From the NCBI GenBank assembly GCA_022559845.1, contig CM040125.1, positions 202,346,102-202,410,101 on the forward strand: a stretch of 64,000 nucleotides of DNA. Direction: 5' to 3'. Of this stretch, positions 35,896-48,027 are shown piece after piece. Source of the stretch: Amorphophallus konjac. Lineage: Eukaryota > Streptophyta > Magnoliopsida > Alismatales > Araceae. Under the pieces are notes generated by a model that saw only the letters and a list, made by a program, of their open reading frames with translations, was not told where the DNA came from and ran no database searches. The position numbers and the translations under genes are program-made. Numbering within the stretch: the first letter of the stretch is position 1; the number at the start of each line of letters is the position of its first letter.

Positions 35896-37355
35896 CCTAT
35901 CTTGTTATTTTCCTATGTTTTTCCTGTGAACCGTGGATTTATATATATATAAACATGTATACGGCACTATATTCCAAATCCGTGAGTATAGTCCCACGTC
36001 TTTCGGCGTTTTATCGATTGCCCCTATTTCTCGGTGATAGATGAACTCTCCATGGGACATTCCATTCCTTTGGACCGGTGACTTTATCATAGAGACCTCC
36101 GTAAGACTCCGCTAGCCTTGGATTCCCTCAAGACAGCCGAGCAGGTTGTACCATTAAAACCCATGACACTACTTGATTTCCATGTCACTCTAAAGAAACA
36201 TGGTAAACCGGCCCTCATGACATGCTATGTGGATGTCTTGAGAATATCCTTAAAATTATGGAATGGGAAACCATGCCATCAATGTTCTTAAACAATGATG
36301 TGCCATACTTATGGACATTAATTCTATCTACATTATCATGTACAAAGAACAAGCAACGCTATATAAGTGCTTATTCTTGATATCATGATCTCCACCTAGT
36401 TTATCGACATGTCATGGTTTCTATGCTTCGCGTAGATTTTTACCGCAAGTTTGTCCTGGCTCAAGGGCCTAGCCCTTGAATTCCATGAAAAATCTTACCT
36501 TATCCTTCTATTAAAACTTATTTTTGAAACTCCTTATTGGCTATAAACTATCGTGGATGTCTAGATCTATCTTTAAATGATGTGCATATAGGGCCCGATC
36601 TGGTCCTGGGAGGAGCGCCCGAAAGTACTAGTGCCCATGGGAGTTTTAATGATCGCGGTGTCTTGCATTGCACCGCAGTACTTGTCTCTCTTGATCTTTG
36701 GCATTCCACACTCTCTTTTTCTTGCGTGCATGACTTGACTTGCGTGACTTTACTAGCGTGGCCCGAAACGGGCAAAAGTACTTGCGTGAAATAGCCAATA
36801 GTCTATAAATATCTCTTGATCGTTTGAAAGTTTCGCATAACGTTGATTGATCTATTGCTAGTTTCATTTTACTTGTTCGGTTACTTCTACATGCATAGCC
36901 TTACTGCATTTACATGTGAAAGATGTAATTACTTAAACCAATTGCTTGTTCTTGAGATATAATTCCTACTGAGCTTTCGCTCACTCAGTTTATTCCAAAA
37001 AAATTTAGGTAATCAGGTGGCTAGCGAGACCGTGACTGACATGGGAGGGACAAGTGTTCAAGCGAGCTTCGAAAACTAGTGAACCTGTGTCTTTTATCTT
37101 TCTTGAGTCTAGCATGATGTCTCTTATTTGGTTATCTTGTCTAAGTCTATTAGTGTGTCATCTCTTTTTCTTTCATAGTGACATAGTTGAGTCTTCAAGT
37201 TCTTGTAAGAGATTTATATTTGAAATAAAAATTTTATTATTGTTCCAAATTATTTGGTCTCATGCCATTGCTGTTGATCGTTCACGACTGTTTAACTGCC
37301 ACATTCCGAGCAAACGACACGTTCCGCTACTGTCGGTTCGGGGCGTGACAGTTTC

Positions 37356-37453
37356 GCAGGCTATACAATGGAAAACCCTGAGTGGATCGTAAAACATGAT
37401 CCAAGACCCACAAAAGCGCTCCGATTATGATCCGAAGGACCCAGGGTATTACA
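37356..37453 (-). repeat. Element B, LTR edge (3' LTR start on the minus strand)
   Basis: Continuation of 25856-27748 after C1. On the minus strand it begins TGTAATACCCTGGG right after a purine-rich tract (complement of CCTCCCCTCC at 37455-37464), giving the start of B's 3' LTR. Confidence 0.8.
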
Positions 37454-38342
37454 TCCTCCCCTCCTTTTAGAAATTTCATCCTTAAAATTTAGGGAGGCAA
37501 TAGAGAACAGGGAAGAACAACCCAATCAGCTGGCAATGCTCTCAAAGCTCCAGTCGAACCTCAAACACATAAAAACATGATAAACACAATTCAGAGGAAC
37601 ACTGCCAGACCCTGATCACAAGCAAGATCATCATGCTCTGGATCTCAAGATACATCGATCCACAGAATGAGCATGGCACATAAAGGAACACAAGTCTGGC
37701 ACCTCCAAAATCAGGCATCATCACTATCGTCTCACACAACAAAGAGACACGACCCATGCCACGAAATAGCCACCGACAAAACTCATGCTTGGCAGACAAC
37801 CCAAGCATCAACTCGCAAAAGAAGACAATCATCTCAGTAGACTGCTCCAACCCATCGGCTTCCGCGTCATAACAACGATCGAATCTAGCATGTAGAATGT
37901 CAATGACAACACTGGACCACCAACACAATCGAGTCAGTCCTCACTCAGACGTTACATCTGATTCGAGTTTCATGCCAACTCTACCATGGCAGGAGAGTAC
38001 AATAGAATCAACTAACAAGATCTCGGTCCACGCAAATCCAAACTCAGACTCACAGGGAACTCCCAAGTTGATCACAAGCACAAACCATCATACAACCAAA
38101 TGATGGACACTTGCAAATCCCCGACTTCGTTCTCAACACAGAACCACGAGACAACACCGCAAGCTGGGTCACATCAAGGCAAAATTACAGCCGACCACGC
38201 GGCTAATCATATCAGCCACTCGCAGCTTACCAATAAGGACCCACAAACAACCTCTCGAAAAATGCATCTCTAGGACCACGATCACATCCTGAGAGGACAA
38301 CTTTCAAGAAATACGGAAGAAAGGGTACTCAACCAGCATATT
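37454..38342 (-). mobile_element. Element B interior, 3' part
   Basis: Minus-strand interior of B from its polypurine tract (37454-37470) to the C2 insertion at 38343. I found no Gag, RT or integrase motif on either strand; short open frames are unremarkable. Together with 47098-48027 the interior is about 1.8 kb, so B is a non-autonomous element. Confidence 0.65.
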
Positions 38343-38739
38343 TGTAGCAACCCTGGTAAATTTAAGGACTAGAAAGTCTAAATAAGTTTAAAACCAATAG
38401 ATAATCAGGGCCAGACCTTGTATATACAACCCCGAGATTTCCAAATGGGCCTTACAAGAAGATCTTATAAACCCAACCCTTAAAATATAGAGTCATTTTA
38501 AGTAAGGCATTTAATGCATAATACCATTTTATTTGAATTAAGAATCAATAAATCTCGAAGAAAACATCAATCTATATTAGAAAATTTAACATTCACATTT
38601 ATTTCATTATACTTTAATTAGAAGGAAGAAATATACATTAATAGGATTTAAATGAATTAAGAAAAATTAAAAGAGAAAAGAATGGACATATATACGATAT
38701 CGGTCTTTCGGAGGCTAAGAAGAAAAGCAAAAATTTAAT

Positions 38740-39340
38740 TGACGACATCGTCGATGGGCGTCCATTCTATAAGAAACGACTTTGAGCAAGTCGTTATTTC
38801 TAAATTAGAAAAATATCAAATAAAGCATAAATAGCATAAGAAAGGATATAAACATAATTTTAATTCTTCAAAGAAATGTAAAATGGAATTAACGCCTTGC
38901 TACATGGGCATTTCTTTGAAAACCAACGACTTAACACAAGTTGTTATTTTATTAAATGAATAGTAATAGTGAATAGTGCCACTTTTTATATTAAAAGAAT
39001 TTAATAAAACTAATTATATTGTAAAATAGAGAAAATGGAAAATGTATACCCATAAAATTTCATGTCGATATCCCATTAAATAAAAAAGATAAAAATCCCC
39101 AAAGATTGTTACTCTTTATAAACACGCCCCAGATGAAGACGCGATTTAAATAAGTAACGCCTTCACCTGAGGCGTTAATTAAAAAAGTGACACCTATACC
39201 AAAGGGCGTCAAATTTCAAAACGACCCAAAATAAATAAAAGGAAAGGGAAAGAAACGCCCTCTTCTTGGGCGCGAATTACAAAAGAAACGGCACAGGTCA
39301 AGACGTTAATTAGAATTAACGCCCTAACTCAAGGCGTTAA
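38740..39340. repeat. Dyad cluster upstream of the C2 TATA box
   Basis: Examples, arm-spacer-arm: CGACT-TTGAGCA-AGTCG near 38775, CGACT-TAACACA-AGTTG near 38925, CGCCT-TCACCTG-AGGCG near 39156, CGCCC-TCTTCTT-GGGCG near 39256, CGCCC-TAACTCA-AGGCG near 39321. Spacer length 7 each time, spacer sequence different each time. Confidence 0.85.
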
Positions 39341-39482
39341 TTGCATTTATGTTCCATTCGAACCAGGAGACTATCCAGGGTAAGTCTTAGGATTGGTACG
39401 TGTTTGATTAATTATGGTAAGGACTCTATCAGGGAAACTAGAGTTCTAATCAAATCCTAACCCTAAGGGATTCCTGAAACCC

Positions 39483-39490
39483 TATAAATA
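39483..39490 (+). promoter_or_regulatory. TATA box of C2 5' LTR
   Basis: TATAAATA followed by CCCC, as in C1. It lies between the two dyad clusters and about 400 bases before the predicted splice donor. Confidence 0.8.
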
Positions 39491-39891
39491 CCCCTTACGA
39501 TCGAACCTATTAGCTATTTGGTTAAGGTCGTTTTGCTGCTGTCTCGTGCGTGAAGAACAGGTTGTTCTTCTTCCCTGCCTTCGGTTATGGATATGAAGAT
39601 TAGTTGATGATCTTCATCTTCTTTTCTACAGGATTCCTGCAGCGTGGAGAAGCTCTCTCGCCTAGTTGAAGAACGTGGGTTCTTCATCATCTTCCATCTC
39701 CTTCCGTTTAAAGGGAGAGCTGTGATTTCTCTACGTCCGAAGCATAGAAGGATTTTTCTCTCGTCTGCTGCATCTGGGAGATGCTGTTATTGGGTTAGAG
39801 AATTGCAGTTACCTCGTTCCCAGGAAACTTTGTTTAGAAGAAAGCATCACCTTCTCTTCACTCTCTTCAGTACCATCACCCAGATCATCAG

Positions 39892-41719
39892 GTAGGTTTT
39901 CTCACATGAAGCTAAAGCAGTTATAAGAATCAAAGATCCTTCTGTTAATTTTTTGATTCATGCATGCATGTATCTCCATTGAGTTTTGAGGCTTTCTGGG
40001 AAATTTTAGAAAGAGACGACCCTCTCCAGGGCGTTATTTAAAGTTATGGCGACTAACACATGAGTCGTCCATTTTAAGAAAATTGATAAATACGCATGTT
40101 TAAAATTTAATATCTATGAAACCTATAATTAAATCTAATGCATGATCATATACCTGAAATCATGATATTTTTCTTATCCTGTCCATATAATTGTTTCCTG
40201 AAAATTATTTATCATAAAAAAAACCGTTACTGTTCACATTCCTGGAAACCAATAACGACCTCCGGAAGGTCGTCTGTTATGAAAGGGACGCCCTGTACCA
40301 GGGCGCTATTCTAAAATAGCGACTTTGATTAAGTCGTGATTTTCCTTAAAAATACTGGAAAGGTGATAACTTCTGTTAAAAAGATAATTAACGACATACT
40401 GCATGTCGTTTCTTTGTGAAAAAAAAAATGCCCCTGGCTAAGGCGCGTTTCATCAAAAATACAGAATTAAGAAATTTTAGCAAAAATAGAAATGTATAAT
40501 GGACGACTGTTGCTGAAGTCGTCAAATTGAAAATAAATGACCTAGTTAAGGTCGTTAATTTATTAAGAAACGGCTTGGCTCAAGACGCGAATTTCCTGCA
40601 TAGTTATTTTCCACTGCTTTCTGTAAACCGAGGGTTTTATATGTATATATATATATATGCCTGGCACTATGCTCCAATCCGTGAGTGTAGTCCCACGTTT
40701 CTCGGCGTTTTATCAATAAACCCTTAACTCTCCGTGACTTATAAGCTCTCCATTGGACATTCCGTTCCTTTGGACTGGCGAGTTTGTCATAGAGACCTCC
40801 GTTAGTCTCCGCTAGCCTTGGATTCCCTCAAGGCAGCCGAGCTGGTTGTACCCTAAAAACCCATGAAACCTTGATTATTGTCATGTCACTCGGAGAAACA
40901 TGAAACCGGCCCTCATGATTTATCACATGGTTATCATGAGATTCTCTATGATTAATGGATGGTTATCTATTAATGGACAAATCCGTTAACCTTGTCATGT
41001 ACAAAATCTGTACTTGTTCTTCACCCAGTTTATTCCGGTTTATCGCGAGCTAGATACGTCATGCATATTCATGATCGATTCCCTTATCATGATATTCCGT
41101 CTCCTTCTGGATAATCCTTTTATTTGAAAGAACATAATCCTTTGACTCTGTATTGGCCAACTCTGATTCTGAAATAATTAAGGGCTCTGGGTCCGCGACC
41201 AACAATGTTAGGTAGGACGGAAGTCCAATTCTGTAATCATGGTAAAATTCTGGGTGTGACATTGCACCAACGTCTGTATATCTGTTCTGTTCTGTTATCT
41301 GTTGAATCTGTTATTCTGGAAATTCTGATATTCTGTTATTATGTTATTCTGTTATTCTGTTAAATTCAGTTATTTCGCTAGACTGATTAATCTGCTTATT
41401 ATTATTGAACTCTGTTATATTCTGGCCAATTCTAAAGTTATGTTCATCTGAGCTTATGTCCTTTGTTATGTTCTGTTAGCTTGACCTTGGTTCTGTAAGT
41501 TGGGAATGTATTCCTAAATCCGCTGGAGCTCGTAAATTATTCTTGGCTTGTTATTCATCATCTCTACTAGATCGACTATCACGATTCTTTAGTTATTGCA
41601 TTTCATGCACTGCATCTCATAAACATGTAAAATTGGCTAATTACTTTTATTCTGCTTGATGATGAGATATAATCCCTACTGAGCGTTTCGCTCACCAGCC
41701 TATCTTTAACATTTTTCAG
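39892..41719 (+). other. Predicted leader intron inside the C2 5' LTR
   Basis: Donor ATCATCAG|GTAGGTTTT and acceptor ACATTTTTCAG|GAAATG. Both junctions and the CCTACTGAGCGTTTCGCTCA phrase before the acceptor match C1 and E. The exon upstream is CT-rich. Confidence 0.55.
40010..40590. repeat. Dyad cluster downstream of the C2 first exon
   Basis: CGACC-CTCTCCA-GGGCG (40018), CGACC-TCCGGAA-GGTCG (40257), CGCCC-TGTACCA-GGGCG (40290), CGACT-TTGATTA-AGTCG (40321), CGACA-TACTGCA-TGTCG (40393), CGACT and AGTCG 8 apart (40504), TGACC-TAGTTAA-GGTCG (40540), CGGCT-TGGCTCA-AGACG (40568). Arms covary: where one arm has A the other has T, where one has C the other has G. Confidence 0.85.
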
Positions 41720-42051
41720 GAAATGACATTGAAGATATTCCATCAGACAAGGAAGGGCAAGAGTGATGAGTGTCTGGTCAACCGAATCATTATCTTTTGT
41801 TTTCTTGGGTCTAGTCCTATCATTTGAGTCCTTTTTTTTCTATTTTCTAGATTGTATTAGCAAGTTTCTTTTCTCTTTTGATATGTAATTAGAGTCTGGT
41901 CCTGTAATTCAGATATTGGAGTAATAAAGATTATCTTATTGGGCCCAAAGAATGTGTGTCTTATGGTTTGCTCTGACTATTCACGACTGTATCACTGCCA
42001 CGTTCCGAATTTATACGTTTCGCTGCCATCGGTTCGGGGCGTGACAGTTTG

Positions 42052-42063
42052 TGGTATCAGAGC
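42052..42063 (+). other. Initiator-Met primer binding site of C2
   Basis: TGGTATCAGAGC five bases after the 5' LTR end. The leader from here to 42295 holds nothing else recognisable. Confidence 0.9.
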
Positions 42064-42295
42064 CTAGGCTTTCTAAGTCCTAGGTCATTAAGTCTAAGTC
42101 CTAGATCGAGTTCCCTTGACAGTCATCTTAGAAGTACCCGGTGAGATGGGGTAGAACCTTGGGTTAAGAGCTAAAAATGGAAGTTAAAATGCTAATAAGA
42201 TTAGCTTATGGTGATAGCTTAATAAAATTTCACGAGAATGACTTGATAATCTTATATGAGATTGTTTCTGTCTTGTGGAACTAGATAGATAAATA

Positions 42296-43255
42296 ATGGC
42301 CGCTGAGCGTGCCCAATGGCGTGAGATACAAAGGACGGTTCAAGGATTGACTCAGGCTCTTCAGCGGGTAGCCGAGGGTGGAGCTAATCGTGGAGCTGGA
42401 GAGTTACATCATGAGTTCCGGAGCCTCAATCCCCCTAGATTTAGTGGAACTCCTGATCCTGATATAGCAGAAGATTGGACAAAAGAGATGGAAAGAATTT
42501 TCCGAGTAATGCAATGCTCGGATCAAGATAATGTCCTTTTAGCAACGTTTCAACTTGAGAAGGATGCAAGGGCATGGTGGGAGTCAGTAGAAGCCACCTT
42601 GCCAGATGACGAGGTTACATGGGAGGAATTCTTAGAACATTTTAACGAGAAGTATTTCTCGGAGAGAATTCGGGAGAAAAAGGCAGGAGAGTTCGCTTCA
42701 CTCAAATAGAGAAGCATGACCGTGGCCGAGTACGAGGGTCAATTCTCGCGGCTGTCTAGATATCCACCTCATTTGATATCAACGGGGAAGATGAAAGCTA
42801 GAAGGTTCATGAACGGTTTAAGAATACAATACATTCCCCAATTGGCACCGTTAGATATACAAACTTATGCGGAGATGGTGAAAAGAGCGCAGTTATTGGA
42901 AGATGCCATGGAGCTATCCGACAGAGTTAAAATGAGAATGGAGAAGAAGAGAACGGGCAACAATAACAAGAGGGTTAATGAGGATGACAATGTTCCAAAT
43001 GGCAAGAAGATCAAAGAGGGAAAGTGCAAACACTGTGGCAATGAAGGCCATCCATACGAGAAGTGCCGCTGGAAGAATGGAGCTTGTTTTCGATGTGGGA
43101 GCAAAGAACATAGGGTATCTAATTGCCCTCTTCCAAAAGACCAACCTCAGCAGGAAAAAGACGGTAATAAGGAACGTCGTCAAGGGCAACTTCAAGCAAT
43201 AAGAGTCACACCTGATGGTCAAGGAATGGATGGAGGTATTTCCCCTTTAACTTGA
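42296..43255 (+). pseudogene. gag: Gag of C2, interrupted by one stop codon
   Basis: About 320 codons from an ATG after ATAA. An N-terminal coiled-coil-like stretch, then a retrotransposon Gag capsid domain (FRSLNPPRFSGTPDPDIAED, later AWWESVE and WEEFLEHFNEKYF) and an ATG-containing TVAEYEGQFSRLSRY block, then two CX2CX4HX4C knuckles (CKHCGNEGHPYEKC and CFRCGSKEHRVSNC). TAG at 42707-42709 falls within the conserved capsid; the same frame continues immediately, fitting a C-to-T change in a glutamine codon. The family is chromovirus-type. No protease or pol follows; 43256-43378 is only the polypurine region. Confidence 0.9.
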
Positions 43256-43365
43256 GCTTTAGTCCCTTAGTTCAATTTGCTAGTCATGATTGTTGAATTG
43301 AGGAATATGGATTAGAGGAACATATGATGTGCATAGGAATTTGAATTTGGGGATCAAATTCTTTT

Positions 43366-43378
43366 AAGTGGGGGAGGA
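43366..43378 (+). other. Polypurine tract of C2
   Basis: AAGTGGGGGAGGA immediately before the TG of the 3' LTR. Confidence 0.85.
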
Positions 43379-46300
43379 TGTAGCAACCCTGGTAAATTTA
43401 AGGACTAGAAAGTCTAAATAAATTTAAAACCAATAGATAATCAGGGCCAGACCTTGTATATACAACCCCGAGATTTCCAAATGGGCCTTACAAGAAGATC
43501 TTATAAACCCAACCCTTAAAATATAGAGTCATTTTAAGTAAGGCATTTAATGCATAATACCATTTTATTTGAATTAAGAATCAATAAATCTCGAAGAAAA
43601 CATCAATCTATATTAGAAAATTTAATATTCACATTTATTACATTATACTTTAATTAGAAGGAAGAAATATACATTAATAGGATTTAAATGAATTAAGAAA
43701 AATTAAAAGAGAAAAGAATGGACATATATACGATATCGGTCTTTCGGAGGCTAAGAAGAAAAGTAAAAATTTAATTGACGACATCGTCGATGGGCGTCCA
43801 TTCTATAAGAAACGACTTTGAGCAAGTCGTTATTTCTAAATTAGAAAAAAATCAAATAAAGCATAAATAGCATAAGAAAGGATATAAACACAATTTTAAT
43901 TCTTCAAAGAAATGCAAAATGGAATTAACGCCTTGCTACATGGGCATTTCTTTGAAAACCAACGACTTAACACAAGTCGTTATTTTATTAAATGAATAGT
44001 AATAGTGAATAGTGCCACTTTTTATATTAAAATAATTTAACAAAACTAATTATATTGCAAAATAGAGAAAAATGGAAAATGTATACCCATAAAATTTCAT
44101 GTCGATATCCCATTAAATAAAAAAGATAAAAATCCCCAAAGATTGTTACTCTTTATAAACACGCCCTAGATGAAGACGCGATTTAAATAAGTAACGCCTT
44201 CACCTGAGGCGTTAATTAAAAAAGTGACGCCTATACCAAAGGGCGTCAAATTTCAAAACGACCCAAAACAAATAAAAGGAAAGGGAAAGAAACGCCCTCT
44301 TCTTGGGTGTGAATTACAAAAGAAACGGCACAGGTCAAGACGTTAATTAGAATTAACGCCCTAACTCAAGGCGTTAATTACATTTATGTTCCATTCGAAC
44401 CAGGAGACTATCCAGGGTAAGTCTTAGGATTGGTACGTGTTTGATTAATTATGGTAAGGACTCTATCAGGAAAACTAGAGTTCTAATCAAATCCTAACCC
44501 TAAGGGATTCCTGAAACCCTATAAATACCCCTTACGATCGAACCTATTAGCTATTTGGTTAAGGTCGTTTTGCTGCTGTCTCGTGCGTGAAGAACAGGTT
44601 GTTCTTCTTCCCTGCCTTCGGTTATGGATATGAAGATTAGTTGATGATCTTCATCTTCTTTTCTGCAGGATTCCTGCAGCGTGGAGAAGCTCTCTCGCCT
44701 AGTTGAAGAACGTGGGTTCTTCATCATCTTCCATCTCCTTCCGTTTAAAGGGAGAGCTGTGATTTCTCTACGTCCGAAGCATAGGAGGATTTTTCTCTCG
44801 TCTGCTGCATCTGGGAGATGCTGTTATTGGGTTATAGAATTGCAGTTACCTCGTTCCCAGGAAACTCTGTTTAGAACAGAGCATCACCTTCTCTTCACTC
44901 TCTTCAGTACCATCACCCAGATCATCAGGTAGGTTTTCTCACATCAAGCTAAAGCAGTTATAAGAATCAAAGATCCTTCTGTTAATTTTTCGATTCATGC
45001 ATGCACGTATCTCCACTGACTTTTGAGGCTTTCTGGGAAATTTTAGAAAGAGACGACCCTCTCCACGGCGTTATTTAAAGTTATGACGACTAGCACATGA
45101 GTCGTCCATTTTAAGAAAATTGATAAATACGCATGTTTAAAATTTAATATCTATGAAACCTATAGTTAAATCTAATGCATGATCATATACTTGAAATCCT
45201 GATATTTTTCTTGTCCTGTCCATATAATTGTTTCCTGAAAATTATTTATCATAAAAAAAATTGTTATTGTTCACATTCCTAGAAACCAATAACGACCTCC
45301 GGAAGGTCGTCTGTTATGAAAGAGACGCCCTGTACCAGGGCGCTATTCTAAAATAGCGACTTTGATTAAGTCGTGATTTTCCTTGAAAATACTGGAAAGG
45401 TGATAACTTCTGTTAAAAAGATAATTAACGACATACTGCATGTCGTTTCTTTGTGAAAAAAAAAACGCCCCTGGCTAAGGCGCATTTCATCAAAAATACA
45501 GAATTAAGAAATTTCAGCAAAAATAGAAATGTATAATGGACGACTGTTGCTGAAGTCATCAAATTGAAAATAAGTGACCCAGTTAAGGTCGTTAATTTAT
45601 TAAGAAACGGCTTGGCTCAAGACGTGAATTTCCTGCATAGTTATTTTCCAATGCTTTCTGTAAAGCGAGGGTTTTATATGTATATATATATATATATATA
45701 TGTGCCTGGCACTATGCTCCAATCCGTGAGTGTAGTCCCACGTTTCTCGGCGTTTTATCAACAAACCCTTAACTCTCCGTGACTTATAAGCCCTCCATTG
45801 GACATTCCGTTCCTTTGGACTGGCGAGTTTGTCATAGAGACCTCCGTTAGTCTCCGCTAGCCTTGGATTCCCTCAAGGTAGCCGAGCTGGTTGTACCCTA
45901 AAAACCCATGAAACCTTGATTATTGTCATGTCACTCGGAGAAACATGGAAACCGGCCCTCATGATTTATCATACGATTATCATGAGATTCTCTATGATTA
46001 ATGGATGGTTATCTATTAATGGACAAATCTGTTAACCTTGTCATGTACAAAATCTGTACTTGTTCTTCACCCAGTTTATTCCGATTTATCGCGAGCTAGA
46101 TATGTCATGCATATTCATGATCGATTCCCTTATCATGATATTCCGTCTCCTTCTGGAGAATCCTTTTATTTGAAAGAACATAATCCTTTGACTCTGTATT
46201 GGCCAACTCTGATTCTGAAATAATTAAGGGCTCTGGGTCCGCGACCAACAATGTCAGGTAGGACGGAAGTCCAATTCTGTAACCATGGTAAAATTCTGGG

Positions 46301-47092
46301 TGTGACATTGCACCAACGTCTGTATATCTGTTCTGTTCTGTTATCTATTGAATCTGTTATTCTGGAAATTCTGATATTCTGTTATTATGTTATTCTGTTA
46401 TTCTGTTAAATTCAGTTATTCCGCTAGACTGATTAATCTGCTTATTATTATTGAACTCTGTTATATTTTGGCCAATTCTGAAGTTATGTTCATCTGAGCT
46501 TATGTCCTTTGTTATGTTCTGTTAGCTTGACCTTGGTTCTGTAAGTTGGGAATGTATTCCTAAATCCGCTGGAGCTCGTAAATTATTCTTGGCTTGTTAT
46601 TCATCATCTCTACTAGATCGACTATCACGATTCTTTAGTTATTGCATTTCATGCACTGCATCTCATGAACATGTAAAATTGGCTAATTACTTTTATTCTG
46701 CTTGATGATGAGATATAATCCCTACTGAGCGTTTCGCTCACCAGCCTATCTTTAACATTTTTCAGGAAATGACATTGAAGATATTCCATCAGACAAGGAA
46801 GGGCAAGAGTGATGAGTGTCTGGTCAACCGAATCATTATCTTTTGTTTTCTTGGGTCTAGTCCTATCATTTGAGTCCTTTTTTTTCTATTTTCTAGATTG
46901 TATTAGCAAGTTTCTTTTCTCTTTTGATATGTAATTAGAGTCTGGTCCTGTAATTCAGATATTGGAGTAATAAAGATTATCTTATTGGGCCCAAAGAATG
47001 TGTGTCTTATGGTTTGCTCTGACTATTCACGACTGTATCACTGCCATGTTCCGAATTTATACGTTCCGCTGCCATCGGTTCGGGGCGTGAAA
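43379..47092 (+). repeat. 3' LTR of element C2
   Basis: Copy of 38343-42046 with scattered substitutions, mostly transitions, and a longer TATATA run (45678-45702). Dyads at 43780-44370 and 45050-45630, TATA at 44520, conserved block at 45791-45911. Target duplication ATATT follows. Confidence 0.95.
45050..45630. repeat. Dyad cluster in C2 3' LTR
   Basis: Counterpart of 40010-40590. In the copy near 45466 the pair reads CGCCC-CTGGCTA-AGGCG, where the 5' LTR has TGCCC, so single-arm decay is visible. The upstream cluster is at 43780-44370. Confidence 0.8.
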
Positions 47093-47097
47093 ATATT

Positions 47098-48027
47098 CGT
47101 CGACATATTTCCCAAATTCTTAAAACTGCCAGTGCCAACAACCACAAAACCTCAAGCAATGGCACAACAACCAACTGCATCAAGGCACACATATAGCCAT
47201 GATAATGTCACACCGAGGAAACAATCCTCTCGGCTAGCCAGAATCTTCCAACCCTACGATCCTCGACCTATGGGTTATGAGCCCACACGCTTCCGCTGCG
47301 CACTCAACACAATGCATACAGGCATCATGGATAACTCGGCATCCCCATCTCAGCACACCTCTCGAAGCCATCGCAATTCACGAAACTGCAATATACCATG
47401 CCTCGAGTACTGATCCTGCTAACAGTCAATCACAAGTCGCCATAGTGCAAACCACAAAGAACAGCAGCCTTAGCTTAACCTCAAGACAATGCCATAAGAC
47501 AGAATGAGAAAGATCAAGCTCAACTACCAAAAGCTCACCAGGAAGAAAATCCTTAGCTCGCCCGAGCACTCTCTCATCCAAGGCATCCAAACAACCATCT
47601 CAAACCACAACCTTAACGTCTCAGCACCTTAAGGGCTGACCAAACCTCAAGCTGAGATGGCCAAAATGATATTAATCTCCTCGAAGAACATGCATGGCCA
47701 TTACAATTCCCATCAGCCACCTGATCATGCCACGAAAAATCTCGAACACTGCACCATAGACTCAGGCCTACTGGCAAACTCTGCCCAGCGTAGCACAACC
47801 GAGACCAACATCGTGACGAAAAAGGGGACTCTCCATCACATCCTGACGAGAGCAAAACCACCTTCACAGCGTCAACACAGCACACACAAGGCTCTCACGC
47901 GAGAAGCAAAGTGGTAAAGAATCACAAAACCTATGCCAGTTGCCGACTGTACTGGACCTTATGGACTCTGATCACTGTAATATCTCAAATTGTCATGTAC
48001 TTTCACACCACCAGCTCTGATACCATA
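47098..48027 (-). mobile_element. Element B interior, 5' part, with primer site
   Basis: Minus-strand interior of B after C2. The complement of GCTCTGATACCA at 48014-48025 is an initiator-Met primer site two bases from the LTR end, fixing B's orientation. I see no retroelement protein motif; open frames up to about 140 codons lack recognisable features. Confidence 0.7.

Larger units (their letters stand above)
27749..37350 (+). mobile_element. Element C1: giant-LTR, gag-only non-autonomous Ty3/gypsy element
   Basis: Bounded by a perfect 5-bp target duplication GTTTC (27744-27748 and 37351-37355). LTRs of 4333 and 4254 bp, starting TGTAACACCC and ending GGCGTGACA, flank an interior of only 1015 bp holding an initiator-Met primer site, a gag fragment and a polypurine tract. 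There is no protease, RT or integrase, so it must depend on another element's proteins. In size it resembles large retrotransposon derivatives, but it keeps part of gag. Confidence 0.95.
33097..37350 (+). repeat. 3' LTR of element C1 (4254 bp)
   Basis: Copy of 27749-32081: minisatellite at 33740-34390 with the roughly 70-bp deletion, dyads at 34470-34810 and 35450-35895, TATA at 34969, conserved block at 36046-36166. The counterpart of the intron acceptor reads AAAAAAATTTAG here instead of ACATTTTTCAG, so this copy has a weaker site. Followed by target duplication GTTTC. Confidence 0.95.
38343..42046 (+). repeat. 5' LTR of element C2
   Basis: Nearly identical to 43379-47092. Holds dyads at 38740-39340 and 40010-40590, TATAAATA at 39483, predicted leader intron 39892-41719, conserved block 40746-40866, a TATATA run at 40641-40659, and a TCTGTTATTCTG-rich stretch at 41280-41480. 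No protein gene seen. Confidence 0.95.
38343..47092 (+). mobile_element. Element C2: giant-LTR, gag-only non-autonomous Ty3/gypsy element
   Basis: Flanked by ATATT at 38338-38342 and 47093-47097. LTRs of 3704 and 3714 bp start TGTAGCAACCCTGG; the 5' copy ends GGCGTGACA, the 3' copy GGCGTGAAA (one change in the terminal CA). The interior of 1332 bp holds a primer site, a nearly complete gag with one stop, and a polypurine tract. No pol. Same plan as C1; LTR ends resemble chromovirus E more than C1. Confidence 0.95.

Noticed and set aside
47098..47885. Small ORFs in element B interior as Gag remnants
   Set aside because: No capsid or zinc-knuckle motif could be found on either strand.
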